Assembly (NCBI RefSeq): GCF_047495555.1
Contig: NZ_CP166866.1
Span: forward strand, 620,001-684,000
DNA length: 64,000 nt
DNA from: Methanobacterium_D sp040373355
GTDB taxonomy: Archaea > Methanobacteriota > Methanobacteria > Methanobacteriales > Methanobacteriaceae
Direction of reading: 5' to 3'
The position numbers were made by a program, and so were the translations under genes. This document shows positions 52,857-62,483 of the stretch, one piece after another (the stretch's first letter is position 1; every line of letters begins with the position of its first letter). A model generated the notes under the pieces. It had not been told where the DNA came from. It did no database searches and saw nothing but the letters and a program-made list of their open reading frames with translations.

Positions 52857-53534
52857 TTAAACTCCTTTAAACTCTTTGTAAACTTTGATTACTTCTTCAC
52901 CGCTTATAAAGATTAATCCTTCTCTTTCAGCGTATTCTGCAACTTCATTTGTTGGAAGTGAATTACCAGTTGCGTCATCCATCATTTCACAGCATACAGC
53001 AACAGGAGTTAATCCGGTCATTTCAGTAAGTGCAATACTCATTTCTGTATGTCCCTGGCGCTTTGTTAAAAGTCCTTTTGAACCTCTAAGAAGTGTAACG
53101 TGTCCTGGTGCTCTAAAGTGCGCACCAAAATTGTCATGGTCGTTATTTTTACAGAGCATTGCAAGTTCTTTTATGGTTAAAGCTCTGTCGTTATCTGTTA
53201 TTCCAGTAAATGTTTCCCTGTGATTTACTGTAAGTGAAAAGGCAGATCTCTCGTCGTATGGAATGTCGTTTGGTGAAAGTTCTGCAAGTAATGGATATTT
53301 GCCATGAGCTGCTTCCATTACATCGGTCATAAATGGTAATCTGAGCTTTTCAGCTTCTTCGTGGGATACGGCAGCACAAACTAATCCACCAGCGTCATTT
53401 CTCATCCTTGTAAGGTGTTCTGGCTTTATAAACTCTGCTGCGACAATCATATCAGTTTCACGCTCTCTGTTATCGCTGTCGAATACTAAAATGATTTCTC
53501 CGTTTTTAAATGCATTTAATGCGTCATCTATCAT
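52857..53534 (-). CDS. ribB: 3,4-dihydroxy-2-butanone 4-phosphate synthase
   Basis: Riboflavin biosynthesis enzyme that makes dihydroxybutanone phosphate from ribulose 5-phosphate. The 225-residue protein is the monofunctional form: LVFDSDNRERETDMIVAAEFI (in part: DSDNRERETDM), RMRNDAGGLVCAAVS, HRETFTGITDNDRALTI, the metal-binding RAPGHVTLLRGSKGLLTKRQGHTEMSIAL (cited by RQGHTEMSIAL) and DDATGNSL. Fae-Hps in this window can supply ribulose phosphate. The riboflavin kinase gene lies upstream on the same strand, 198 bp away. Confidence 0.97.
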   Translation of the reverse strand: MIDDALNAFKNGEIILVFDSDNRERETDMIVAAEFIKPEHLTRMRNDAGGLVCAAVSHEEAEKLRLPFMTDVMEAAHGKYPLLAELSPNDIPYDERSAFSLTVNHRETFTGITDNDRALTIKELAMLCKNNDHDNFGAHFRAPGHVTLLRGSKGLLTKRQGHTEMSIALTEMTGLTPVAVCCEMMDDATGNSLPTNEVAEYAEREGLIFISGEEVIKVYKEFKGV

Positions 53535-53732
53535 CTAATCGTACTCCATTGTGGTTTTTTGTAATTATGTAAAATTCATTTTTATGTGTTATAAGATACG
53601 TTATCTATAAACTTAATAGTTTGTATTTATATATAATTTTAGATAATCTCTAAAAATGCTTTATAGATTAAAATAATTGTAATATTTGCTTTAAATTATT
53701 CTAGACTTAATGTTTTGCTTTAAAATTAAAAT

Positions 53733-54113
53733 TTAATACTTGAGATTTAATTTAACCTTATCTCCGTCTTTAATCCCTGAAGATTCTTTGAGGTTAACTG
53801 AAGTTATAAATTCAAGAATATTCTCACCATGAGTTGTTCTTTTAGGGAAAACTATAGCTCCTTCTATTTTTTCATCCAAAACGGCTTTTAAAACTAATAC
53901 ATCTCCAAAATTTCCTTTACCTTCAATATTTATCAACTTCTCTTGGGGTAAATTATGAATACGCTCAATTTCCCTTTCACCTATTTTAATATTTAAAGTA
54001 CCTGGAAACGGGGTGAAATTAAGCTTTTCTTTAAACTGAATCTGATATACGGGCCGAGACATAAAATAAGCTCCCTTACCTTGTCCTGAAGTTACTATTC
54101 CCTTTATTTCCAT
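53733..54113 (-). CDS. ribK: CTP-dependent riboflavin kinase
   Basis: Archaeal enzyme of 126 residues that phosphorylates riboflavin with CTP (DUF120 family). Motifs are GIVTSGQGKGAYFMSRPVY, FTPFPGTLNIKIGERE (substrate loop) and the C-terminal SSGIKDGDKVKLNLKY. GTTHGENILEFI-type phosphate contact appears as KRTTHGENILEFI. The ATG at 54113 is preferred; a GTG at 54122 overlaps the Shine-Dalgarno-like GTGAT. It follows the endonuclease V-like gene by about 28 bp and ends the sepS cluster. Confidence 0.93.
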   Translation of the reverse strand: MEIKGIVTSGQGKGAYFMSRPVYQIQFKEKLNFTPFPGTLNIKIGEREIERIHNLPQEKLINIEGKGNFGDVLVLKAVLDEKIEGAIVFPKRTTHGENILEFITSVNLKESSGIKDGDKVKLNLKY

Positions 54114-54141
54114 TTTAATCACACTTTTTATTATTTTTAAC

Positions 54142-54774
54142 TCAGTTAATTTTATTTTTCATAGTTTCTGTGGCTAGAATATGGGCCTTTCTTATTGGTT
54201 CAGGTGTTTTAAACACTGAAGTTTTTAATACAATATCAATTGCAGATTTAAGAGAAATTTTATGGCCTATACTTATATAGTTACGGTTAATATTTGCTCC
54301 AACAGTTTCTTCTTCAGATAGAATATATTTTATTTCTCCCTCATCTTTAAAATTATATTTTCCAGGCGGTAGCTGCTTGGCAATACCAATTGTAGGCATG
54401 TTCATTAATAGACCAACGTGGGAAGCAAGGCCAAAGCCACGAGGATGCATTATGCCGTGTCCATTGACCATTAACACATCGAAGTTATTTTCTAGATTTT
54501 TTAAAACAGATACTGTTCCATCTGCTTCTCTAAATCCTAAAAAACCTGCAATGTATGGAAATAATATCTGAACGTTCAAAGTTTTTTCTTCTATTACTTG
54601 AAGGGTTTCAAAATCCATTACGAGTGCAGCAGTAGTTGCACAGTTATCTTTTTCAAATGAAATATCTACTACGGCAACAGTTTCGATTTTTTGGAAACTA
54701 TCCTTTTTTATTATTTTTTTAGAAAGCTTATTTTGAATTTCTGCAAGTTCCTGTAGCAAATTATATGGATACAT
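54142..54774 (-). CDS. Endonuclease V homologue with altered active site
   Basis: The 210-residue protein is complete relative to endonuclease V (Nfi), which nicks DNA or RNA near inosine. Conserved parts are VAVVDISFEKDN (Asp37), PYIAGFLGFREADG (Glu83), VLMVNGHGIMHPRGFGLASHVG and PTIGIAKQLPPG. In active enzymes the segment before GHG is DGHG; here it is NGHG, so the third catalytic Asp is Asn104. Metal binding and catalysis may be weakened, or the protein may only bind. It sits 11 bp after sepS and before ribK. Confidence 0.88.
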   Translation of the reverse strand: MYPYNLLQELAEIQNKLSKKIIKKDSFQKIETVAVVDISFEKDNCATTAALVMDFETLQVIEEKTLNVQILFPYIAGFLGFREADGTVSVLKNLENNFDVLMVNGHGIMHPRGFGLASHVGLLMNMPTIGIAKQLPPGKYNFKDEGEIKYILSEEETVGANINRNYISIGHKISLKSAIDIVLKTSVFKTPEPIRKAHILATETMKNKIN

Positions 54775-54785
54775 AATGTTAGAGT

Positions 54786-56381
54786 TTAATCTTTAATTTC
54801 AGCAGTTATTGTACAGAATACAGGACCTCTAACATCTATGGCTTTATTATGGCTTGTTATATAGTTTAAAGCTACTTCATCAAGCCTTAGATTAATATCA
54901 GAAATGGATCTAGATATTGGAACCCTCATTGTGACGTCATCTTTACCACTTACAACCATTTCTTCAATTTTATAGGCTGCTTCTGCACAAATTCCGCTCA
55001 TATAAGTTATTCCAGTTGATATTCCTTTATTTAGAGCTTCAAGTGCTTTTTCATCATTAACATCTTTCACTGGAACTCCAATTATATCTCCTTGATTTAT
55101 ATAAACTATATTCCATGCAGCAGGTCCTAACAGCTTTGTACCTTTTTCAGGCTCTGAAACTTTAACTACAACATTTTTACCTAAAAATTCTCCTTCAAAT
55201 GCAGTAAACTCACATGGAGAAGGCACATTACTGTTTTCTTTAAATGTAGTAAGTATTTTATCCATTACTTCTTTTCCATCATCAGTTGCAGGATAATAGT
55301 TTATTCTAAGCATTGTAGCTATATCTCTATCTGAAAGAGTCCATTTACCGTATGTTTCAGGATAAACCATTTCCCTAACATCTGTCTGATTATAGAGGAG
55401 CATTGCGATTCTTTCAACTCCAACACCGATGTTTAAAACATCTTTTTCAATTCCGTATTTTGCAAGTGCTATTGGAGAATATAATCCAAAAGTCGCAACT
55501 TCAACCCATTCATTTAGCTTAGGATGGTATCCATAGACCTCTGTCTGGGTTCCTTCAATGTAATATTTTGATTTTTTCTCATCTGGAGTGAATTTAAACT
55601 TTTCAAAGCCGAAATATTCTAGCAGACTTTCAGAAATAGCTTTTCCCATATCCAGAGATATATCCTCATCTACAACCACACAAGAAGCAGAATGATAAGT
55701 CATTAAATGGCTTGCATCCTCACGTTGTTCTCTCCTGAAACATCTATCAATTGAAAACATCTTGACTGGAAGTTTTCTTTTATTGTTAATTGCTCCAAGA
55801 GTAATAAACCATCCTGAGGTCATGTGAGACCTTAAAGTAGTTTTTGAAGGAACAGGAGTTAATTCACGGATTTCTGGAAAGATCCTTTCAAGAACACGAA
55901 GTCCCATGTCTCCTTCAACTTTAAGGGCTTGTGAGACTTCTAAAACTAAATCATCTCCACTTACATCTCCCTTTTTGTATCCTCTAAATACTTCTTTTAA
56001 TCTTTCAACTTTTGCATCATCTAAAGAGATTCCCATTTTTTCTATTTTTTCCAGTTTATCCATTCCAATTCCAATATCTGGTCTTGGAAGCCCTGCAATA
56101 TAGAAACATCTATCCAAAACTGCTGGCGCTTCAGGCCCAAATTGTCTGTAAATATGATCTTCTTCAATGAAAAGTGGATTTACAGCCTCACTAAAACCTA
56201 AATTTAAATAAGCCTGTCTTAACTGTGCCACAGTATCATATAACATATGACTTTTGCCAGTTTCAAGTTTTAAACGAGGATATTCGTCATCGTGATGGGG
56301 TTTTTTTAAAGTTTTGGAGGTCATCATCCATGCCCCTTCAAAATCTTTCTTTGCAAGCTTTATAATTTTTTTTTTATCCAA
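54786..56381 (-). CDS. sepS: O-phosphoseryl-tRNA(Cys) synthetase
   Basis: Class II aminoacyl-tRNA synthetase of 531 residues that makes Sep-tRNA(Cys) for the tRNA-dependent cysteine pathway of methanogens. It is related to PheRS alpha. Segments are MMTSKTLKKPHHDDEYPRL, NPLFIEEDHIYRQFGPEAPAVLDRCFYIAGLPRPDIGI (cited by IYRQFGPEAPAVLDRC), TLRSHMTSGWF (phosphoserine recognition), motif 2 FSIDRCFRREQREDASHLMTYH (cited by RCFRREQREDASHL) and NIGVGVERIAMLLYN (motif 3). The start is TTG, 8 nt after AAGGAGG. The partner SepCysS is not in the window. Confidence 0.97.
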   Translation of the reverse strand: MDKKKIIKLAKKDFEGAWMMTSKTLKKPHHDDEYPRLKLETGKSHMLYDTVAQLRQAYLNLGFSEAVNPLFIEEDHIYRQFGPEAPAVLDRCFYIAGLPRPDIGIGMDKLEKIEKMGISLDDAKVERLKEVFRGYKKGDVSGDDLVLEVSQALKVEGDMGLRVLERIFPEIRELTPVPSKTTLRSHMTSGWFITLGAINNKRKLPVKMFSIDRCFRREQREDASHLMTYHSASCVVVDEDISLDMGKAISESLLEYFGFEKFKFTPDEKKSKYYIEGTQTEVYGYHPKLNEWVEVATFGLYSPIALAKYGIEKDVLNIGVGVERIAMLLYNQTDVREMVYPETYGKWTLSDRDIATMLRINYYPATDDGKEVMDKILTTFKENSNVPSPCEFTAFEGEFLGKNVVVKVSEPEKGTKLLGPAAWNIVYINQGDIIGVPVKDVNDEKALEALNKGISTGITYMSGICAEAAYKIEEMVVSGKDDVTMRVPISRSISDINLRLDEVALNYITSHNKAIDVRGPVFCTITAEIKD

Positions 56382-56535
56382 AAAAGGCCTCCTTTATGGT
56401 CTGAGGTAATTTAAAATATTTATTAAGTTAAAGTTTAACAGAATTTATGATATATTAAAAATCTTGAATTAATCCTTTTTATATTTAGTCGCTATCTTAT
56501 TAAAATTTAAATAGCATATAAATCTAAATTTCATT

Positions 56536-58185
56536 ATGGAAAGTGAAATTTATGAACACGATGTTCTTGTAATAGGCTCTGGAGGAGCTGGATGCAGGGC
56601 AGCAATAGAAGCATCCAAACATAATTTAAGTGTTTTAATAGTATCAAAAGGATTATCATTTAAATCAGGATGTACAACACTTGCTGAAGGTGGATACAAT
56701 GCATCTTTCGGTGCTGTTGATTGTGAGGATACTCCTGAAGCTCATTATGAAGACACCCTCAAAGGAGGGGCATATTTAAACGATCCCGAACTTGCAAGAA
56801 TTCTTGTAGATGAGTCATCTGAAAGATTAGTTGAACTTGAAAATTATGGTGCTATTTTTGACAGGCAAGAATCTGGAGAAATAAATCAGAGACCCTTTGG
56901 AGGACAAACATTCAGGCGCACATGTTTCCAGGGAGATAGAACTGGCCACGAGATGATGATAGCACTCAAAGAAGAGGTTATCAAAAGAAAAATCGAAACT
57001 TTAGATGAAATAATGGTAACATCTCTTATTATGGACGGATCTGGCGAATCTGTAATAGGGGCAACTGGATTTTCCCTTCAGGACTCTAAATTTATAGTTT
57101 TTAAAGCTAAATCGGTTGTTATGGCATGTGGGGGAGCGGGTTGGCTTTATCCTGTAACTTCAAATACATTACAGAAGACAGGGGATGGCTATTCTCTTGC
57201 ATATGATGTGGGGGCAGATCTTCTAGATATGGAACAAGTTCAATTTCACCCAACGGGTATGGTATTTCCTGAATCAAGGAAAGGAGTCCTTGTGACTGAA
57301 GCTGTGCGTGGAGAAGGTGGAAAGCTCATTAATTCAAAAAATGAGCGGTTTATGAAAAATTATGACCTTCGAGGGGAGCTCGCTACAAGAGATATTGTAG
57401 CAAGAGCTATATACAATGAAATAATGGAAGGAAGAGGAACTCAAGTAGGTGGGGTTCATCTGGACGTAACTCACCTGGATGATGAGTTAATTGAAGAAAA
57501 ACTTGAAACCATGCTTTTACAGTTCCTTGATGTGGGCGTTGATATAAGAAAAGAAGCAATGGAAGTTGCTCCGACTGCGCATCATTTTATGGGCGGTATC
57601 CGGATAAATGAAAATTGTGAATCCACAGTTAAAGGCTTATTTGCTGCAGGAGAAGTAACTGGTGGAGTTCACGGTGCAAATAGACTTGGCGGAAATGCAC
57701 TTGCAGATACTCAAGTTTTTGGAAGACGTGCAGGATTATCTGCTGCAAAAAATGCACTTGAAAGTGAGCTGAAGTCAAATGATGCATTCACTGAAACTGA
57801 AAAAGAGCGTATCTTAAAATTATTTAAAGATGGCACTGTATATCCATTCGAAATTAAAAAAGAGCTTCAAGAACTTATGTGGAAAAATGTAGCTATAATA
57901 AGAAATGAAGAAGGATTAAAGGCGGCTTTAAAACGGATAGGTGAACTAAAGGAAATGTTAAACGATATGCGAGTCACTAATATTCTAAGTTACAATAATG
58001 ATCTGCTTGACGCTCTTGAAATAATTAAGATGCTTGATGTGGCAGAATTAGTTACTAAATCTGCTCTTTTACGTGAAGAAAGTAGAGGCGCCCATTATCG
58101 TGATGATTTCCCTGAAATAAAGGATGAATGGAAGAAGAGTATTGCTTTTAATAAAAATGATGAAATCAAATATTTAGAAAGATAA
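56536..58185 (+). CDS. tfrA: Thiol:fumarate reductase subunit A
   Basis: FAD-containing subunit that reduces fumarate with CoM and CoB thiols, giving succinate and heterodisulfide. The 549-residue protein has the FAD-binding VLVIGSGGAGCRAAIEASKH (residues 10-29), SGCTTLAEGGYNASFG, the substrate-site QFHPTGMVFPESRKG, HHFMGGIRINENCES and EVTGGVHGANRLGGNALADTQVFG. It is a member of the SdhA/FrdA family. The Fe-S/CCG subunit TfrB is not adjacent; separation of tfrA and tfrB is known in Methanothermobacter. TTTAAATA about 28 nt before the ATG suggests a leaderless mRNA. Confidence 0.93.
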   Translation: MESEIYEHDVLVIGSGGAGCRAAIEASKHNLSVLIVSKGLSFKSGCTTLAEGGYNASFGAVDCEDTPEAHYEDTLKGGAYLNDPELARILVDESSERLVELENYGAIFDRQESGEINQRPFGGQTFRRTCFQGDRTGHEMMIALKEEVIKRKIETLDEIMVTSLIMDGSGESVIGATGFSLQDSKFIVFKAKSVVMACGGAGWLYPVTSNTLQKTGDGYSLAYDVGADLLDMEQVQFHPTGMVFPESRKGVLVTEAVRGEGGKLINSKNERFMKNYDLRGELATRDIVARAIYNEIMEGRGTQVGGVHLDVTHLDDELIEEKLETMLLQFLDVGVDIRKEAMEVAPTAHHFMGGIRINENCESTVKGLFAAGEVTGGVHGANRLGGNALADTQVFGRRAGLSAAKNALESELKSNDAFTETEKERILKLFKDGTVYPFEIKKELQELMWKNVAIIRNEEGLKAALKRIGELKEMLNDMRVTNILSYNNDLLDALEIIKMLDVAELVTKSALLREESRGAHYRDDFPEIKDEWKKSIAFNKNDEIKYLER

Positions 58186-58262
58186 TTAGGAATAAATTTA
58201 GCTTTAATTATATTAGAGCTCACGTTGATTATCTTAATCAAAAACTAGTATTAAATAGATTA

Positions 58263-58334
58263 TGCCCTGACCGGGACTTGAACCCGGGTAATAGGATCCG
58301 CAATCCTATGTGATATCCGCTACACTATCAGGGC
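58263..58334 (-). tRNA. tRNA-Arg (anticodon GCG)
   Basis: The 72-nt cloverleaf is complete: acceptor GCCCTGA with TCAGGGC plus discriminator A, a D-arm GTGTAGCGGATATCAC, anticodon stem TAGGA/TCCTA with loop TTGCGGA (anticodon GCG, reading CGC and CGT Arg codons), and T-arm CCGGG-TTCAAGT-CCCGG. No intron is present and the 3' CCA is not encoded. It lies between tfrA and the methanol-methyltransferase activator gene. Confidence 0.97.
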
Positions 58335-58474
58335 ATTAAAACTTAAAAAAGTAATGTAGTAAAGATTTATTTAAGTATATTCTAATTAATTTTTTATCTA
58401 TTTAAGTTTTTTGAGATATTTTAAAATCTTCTTTTAAAAAGATATGGTTAGGCTTAATTTTAAAAACATATGGA

Positions 58475-60109
58475 TTAAGATTTTCTTTCCTCTTTTTCGC
58501 TAAGAAATTCTCCATATTTGAAAACTTTTTCAGGACATGAAAGTTCGCATCGCATACATGCCATGCCGCTGCATAATTCTGTTCTAACTTTAGCTTCGCC
58601 CTTTTCTATGATTATGGCTTCTTCCGGACAGTTTTTCATGCATTTTTGACAATTACTACATCTTTCAAATTCAGCCTTTAATGTAGAACCAATTTTTACT
58701 ATTTTCAAGCCGTATTTACCAAGTTCAGGTATATCTTTTTCAAAAATTCGATGTATTATTGGATTAGAAACTCTTGGAGGAAGTTTCTGGTAACCATATT
58801 TGCTGAGCCAATCGTTATACATCCAAAAGGGCATTCCCTGTTCACCAACTGAAAGCTCCAGCGAATATATTTTTTCAAATGTTTTTGAAGTGGCAAGTGT
58901 TATGTGCTTACCACGCATTCCATCTGCTATTTCCTGTAAATTATCAAGTAGAGATGGATCTAAAACAATTTCTCTAGCCATAGCTAGTGAAGTATTCCCT
59001 ATCTGGTAAATTTCTTTTGATGAGGGAGGAATTTGACCTACATCCAGTGATTTATTGGGGTCAACGTAAAATCCTGATGCGCCTGCCATGTAAACTGCAT
59101 CAATTTCATCCAGAAAAATGTCTGCTTCTTGGGCAAGAGTTAAATGAGCAGCTCTAAAAGCTCCTAGAGCTTTGCCAATGTTTTCTATATCTTTTTCTGT
59201 AAGGTAAATATCATCCTGGAGGTGTATTTTTCGATCTTTACTTTTTATTTTGGGCATTGAAATTAAGCCGGAACTCAATCCTAAACTAAAAGCAGCAATT
59301 ACACCTGTCCCTGTTATTCCTTTAGTTTTTTCTTTGATCTCTCCCTTTTGAATTTCATCGCCCTTTGAAGGATCAACTACACTTCCATCTTTTGCTATGA
59401 GATTTTCATCTAAAATACGGGTTTTCCACCCATAATCAGTTAATTCAAGATCACAAATTGTTCCGGGAGATGCGAGTCTTCCTTTTTCTATCATTTGACC
59501 TTCTATTGCAGGGCCTGCTGCTGCAGAGCATGAATAAACTTCTCCATTTATTACAAGTCCTATTTCAGCATTTGTTCCAAAATCGGAGACTAAAAATATT
59601 CCTTCTTTTTCTAATACTCCGGATTTAACAAGCATTGCTAGTGCATCAGCTCCAATTTCGTGTTTTATTGCCGGAGGAATGTAAACTTCAGATTCTCCAG
59701 GTATTTGTAGCCCTATTTCTTTAGGAGATACAATGGTAGCATTTCGAGAAGGCGGAGTTACTTCTAATCTTTCAAGTGCATGTTCTCCCCAATATGCAAG
59801 ATCTCTAATTTCAATATTATGGAAAAGGGAAAGTTGAATTGGATTACCGCAAACTGAAGCTCTTTTTACATTTTTAAGTTCAATAGTTAGGTTTTTAATA
59901 ACGCTGTTTATTGCTTCCATAAGAAGCTGGTGAGCGGTCTCTCTACCTACTGTTATTGCAAAATGGAGGTGATCTACCACATTTGCACCAGGAAGGGGAT
60001 GTCTAAGTGTAATAGCAGTAGATATTACCTTTTTACTCTTTAAATCTAGTGCTTGAGCCCTAATTCCGCTAGTTCCAATATCTATAGCAATTGCATATTC
60101 TTCACTCAT
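58475..60109 (-). CDS. RamA-type corrinoid reductive activator
   Basis: The 544-residue protein belongs to the DUF4445/ASKHA corrinoid-activation family related to RamA. It would reduce inactive Co(II) of the corrinoid protein to Co(I) at the cost of ATP. The N-terminal IAIDIGTSGIRAQALDL is an ATPase phosphate loop, and FLVSDFGTNAEIGLVINGEVYSCSAAAGPAIEG (cited by SDFGTNAEIGLV) is a second one. The C-terminus carries two [4Fe-4S] motifs: CSNCQKCMKNCPEEA and CSGMACMRCELSCPEKV. It is the last gene after mtaB and mtaC (28-40 bp gap), so its target is most likely MtaC. The ATG at 60109 follows GAGGA. Confidence 0.9.
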   Translation of the reverse strand: MSEEYAIAIDIGTSGIRAQALDLKSKKVISTAITLRHPLPGANVVDHLHFAITVGRETAHQLLMEAINSVIKNLTIELKNVKRASVCGNPIQLSLFHNIEIRDLAYWGEHALERLEVTPPSRNATIVSPKEIGLQIPGESEVYIPPAIKHEIGADALAMLVKSGVLEKEGIFLVSDFGTNAEIGLVINGEVYSCSAAAGPAIEGQMIEKGRLASPGTICDLELTDYGWKTRILDENLIAKDGSVVDPSKGDEIQKGEIKEKTKGITGTGVIAAFSLGLSSGLISMPKIKSKDRKIHLQDDIYLTEKDIENIGKALGAFRAAHLTLAQEADIFLDEIDAVYMAGASGFYVDPNKSLDVGQIPPSSKEIYQIGNTSLAMAREIVLDPSLLDNLQEIADGMRGKHITLATSKTFEKIYSLELSVGEQGMPFWMYNDWLSKYGYQKLPPRVSNPIIHRIFEKDIPELGKYGLKIVKIGSTLKAEFERCSNCQKCMKNCPEEAIIIEKGEAKVRTELCSGMACMRCELSCPEKVFKYGEFLSEKEERKS

Positions 60110-60149
60110 TATGTTCCTCAAGGTTGCTAAAAATTAAAAAAAATAAGGG

Positions 60150-60977
60150 TTAATCGTATTCTGGAACAAATTCACCCACAATTTTAGAGTACTGTTTTCT
60201 GATATCTTTCCAATTTTTGCCGTCTTTTACTATGCTGTCTGCTAATCTTGGAGTATGATATGCTTCAACACCGTAAACACTCATGGGGAAAGATTCAACG
60301 AAATCTCTCCTAACCGAGCCTCCACCGCATCCAATTGCTGGAACTTCAAGACCATTTTTTTCCATTTCTTCAACTATTCTTGGAAATGCAGTCATTGTAG
60401 TGGTCATTAATGCAGTCCCAGTCATAAATATGGGGTTGTGTTCTTTTACAGCATCTACTACTTCTTCTATAGGCACATCTCTACCTAGGTCTATTGCTTC
60501 ATACCCTCCAGCTCGTAAGAACATTACAACAAGGTTTTTACCTATGTCATGTGGATCTCCTTCAGCTACAAATGATACTACGGTTCCTTTAGTTTCACTT
60601 CGATGTCCAAGAGATTTTTCACTTTCCTTTAGTCCTTCCATCATTGCATCTCCAGAAAGCATTAAATCTGGCAAAAAGTAAAATCCCTTAGTATAAAGTG
60701 CATTGACCGCATCCATTCCTTTCATTAATCCGTTATTGATGACATCCATTGGAGATATACCTTCATCTAATCCTTTTTTTACCCCCTCAAGTGCTTCATC
60801 TAAATCTCCACGAAGAACTCCCATGGCAATTGATTTAAAAGGTTCATCTTCAGGAAGAATTGCCTGAACGTCAGGGTCATTTTCAGGTGTTATTGCTGGC
60901 CCTTCTAGCTCAACATTATATCTAACGGCCACATAATCTTGATCCATCATTGATTCTAATTCTTTTATATTCTTCAT
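60150..60977 (-). CDS. mtaC: Methanol corrinoid protein MtaC
   Basis: Cobalamin-binding methyl carrier of 275 residues. The N-terminal helical B12-binding-2 domain (about 45-130, LMKGMDAVNALYTKGFYFLPDLML) is followed by the Rossmann B12 domain with GDPHDIGKNL (base-off/His-on His143), LGRDVPIEEVVDAVKE, TGTALMTTTM and IGCGGGSVRRDF. It accepts the methyl group from methanol through MtaB and passes it to MtaA. GAGGTG overlaps the mtaB stop region and lies 5-6 nt before the ATG. It is in an operon with mtaB (9-bp gap) and the RamA-type gene. Confidence 0.93.
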   Translation of the reverse strand: MKNIKELESMMDQDYVAVRYNVELEGPAITPENDPDVQAILPEDEPFKSIAMGVLRGDLDEALEGVKKGLDEGISPMDVINNGLMKGMDAVNALYTKGFYFLPDLMLSGDAMMEGLKESEKSLGHRSETKGTVVSFVAEGDPHDIGKNLVVMFLRAGGYEAIDLGRDVPIEEVVDAVKEHNPIFMTGTALMTTTMTAFPRIVEEMEKNGLEVPAIGCGGGSVRRDFVESFPMSVYGVEAYHTPRLADSIVKDGKNWKDIRKQYSKIVGEFVPEYD

Positions 60978-60986
60978 CTTAACACC

Positions 60987-62372
60987 TCACAGTTCATAAT
61001 TTTTAGGGTTAAAATCAGGTACTTTCCTTGAATATGCCCTTATACATTCATCTATAAACTGATCAGAATCCATAGGTAGATCTTCTATAACTCTAACTGC
61101 ACTATCAAGTGATTCTCTTTCAAATCTTGTTAAATATAATTTATTTGAATCAACTGCTTCGTTTATTATCTTGCCAGCTTCAAGTGCTGCTTCTCTAGCG
61201 CGCAAATAGGGATCTTTACCATATTTCACAATAGCTTCTCCTATTCTGTGAGCGTTATCATAAGCAAGTATTAATGATTGAGGGTCCCTATATTTGTCTG
61301 TAAGAGTATAGAGATCTCTTAAAACTTCTTCCTGTCCAGTTTGAAGTGCTGTATTCATGAGTGATGCTTCATAACCTGTTGCCTGCAGCCATACTTCTGG
61401 TGTGGTACCTCCCATTTCCTGTCTGTGATAAACAGATTCATTACTCCATACATCTGTAACTGCACAGGTCAGGTTACCCATAAGGTCGGAATGAGCACAA
61501 ACTGCATTTTTACCTTCCATAGCTATGGGAACACCGCTTATTGATTTAATAATGGGATTTTCATATCCGCAGTCTTTAAGAGGGCCAAGTGCACCAGCTT
61601 CAACTGCTACAAGGCTTCTTGCGGCACCCATTGCTCTTGCAAGTGCTGCCACAGTATGGGAGACATCTTTATCAAGTAATCCTCCTGCCATAAACATTGC
61701 AGTATTAGCTTGTGAACAGTCAGTATCTCCACCAGGTCTGCAATCGTACTTTTTACAGATATTAACTATTCTTTTCCACATGTACTCCATGTCTATACTT
61801 CCAAGAACTCCTATACCGAAAAGTATGGCTCTTGGGTCTCCACGCGATATTCCGTAATCTGAAAGTGCCTTTCCACCCATTGATTCTATACAAACGTCAG
61901 ATGCACCGTTTGCAGCACATGCTTCTACAGTTTCTTCAATAGCGTTATCATAATCTGAACCTCTAAGTCCCAGTCCTTTTTCTTCAATTCTTATATCTGC
62001 AGGGGTTTGTCTAAGGGATACCCTAATACCGTATTCATCATAATATCTTTCTAAAATTTCGACTTGTGCTCTTGTAGTTTCAGCTGCCCATTCTGGATTA
62101 TTAGTTTGCTGAGATACATGTTCCTGTTCAAGCATAAAAGCAGGCAAACCTATTCCTACCGCTCTTTCGCATGCACTTTGTGCTATGTTTCTACACTCAG
62201 CTATCATTCTTTCTTTGGATGTCTCAGAACCTTCTACTGGCGCTACTTTTACTTCTGGAACCACATATCCTGCACCAAACTGGATGTTCCAACGCTGACT
62301 AACTGGAAATTTAGAACGGCCGAAAACCATATCTTCAGGTTTTTTATATACCATTTTTGTAAATCTTTTCAC
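60987..62372 (-). CDS. mtaB: Methanol:corrinoid methyltransferase MtaB
   Basis: Zinc enzyme of 461 residues that cleaves methanol and methylates the corrinoid of MtaC. The N-terminus KRFTKMVYKKPEDMVFG aligns with the VKRYTKM start of Methanosarcina MtaB. Zinc-ligand regions are visible as CIESMGGKAL (Glu), GGDTDCSQANTAMFM (Cys) and GPLKDCGYENP (Cys). The GTG at 62372 stands 5 nt after GGTGA and is the best start; an upstream GTG at 62384 would add four residues. The first gene of the mtaB-mtaC-ramA operon, it is divergent from the unknown gene at 62484. Confidence 0.95.
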   Translation of the reverse strand: MKRFTKMVYKKPEDMVFGRSKFPVSQRWNIQFGAGYVVPEVKVAPVEGSETSKERMIAECRNIAQSACERAVGIGLPAFMLEQEHVSQQTNNPEWAAETTRAQVEILERYYDEYGIRVSLRQTPADIRIEEKGLGLRGSDYDNAIEETVEACAANGASDVCIESMGGKALSDYGISRGDPRAILFGIGVLGSIDMEYMWKRIVNICKKYDCRPGGDTDCSQANTAMFMAGGLLDKDVSHTVAALARAMGAARSLVAVEAGALGPLKDCGYENPIIKSISGVPIAMEGKNAVCAHSDLMGNLTCAVTDVWSNESVYHRQEMGGTTPEVWLQATGYEASLMNTALQTGQEEVLRDLYTLTDKYRDPQSLILAYDNAHRIGEAIVKYGKDPYLRAREAALEAGKIINEAVDSNKLYLTRFERESLDSAVRVIEDLPMDSDQFIDECIRAYSRKVPDFNPKNYEL

Positions 62373-62483
62373 ACAATTCACCACTAAATATATTCATAAC
62401 TCTATCTATAATAGTATTATAAGTTCAAATTGTTTAAATTTTTGGTAATTTTATCAATAGAAGTATTACTTAGGAAAATAGAA

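Noticed and set aside
62430..62483. N-terminal extension of the unknown gene at 62484
   Set aside because: The extra 18 codons lack a Shine-Dalgarno before them, whereas the ATG at 62484 has AGGAAAA upstream.
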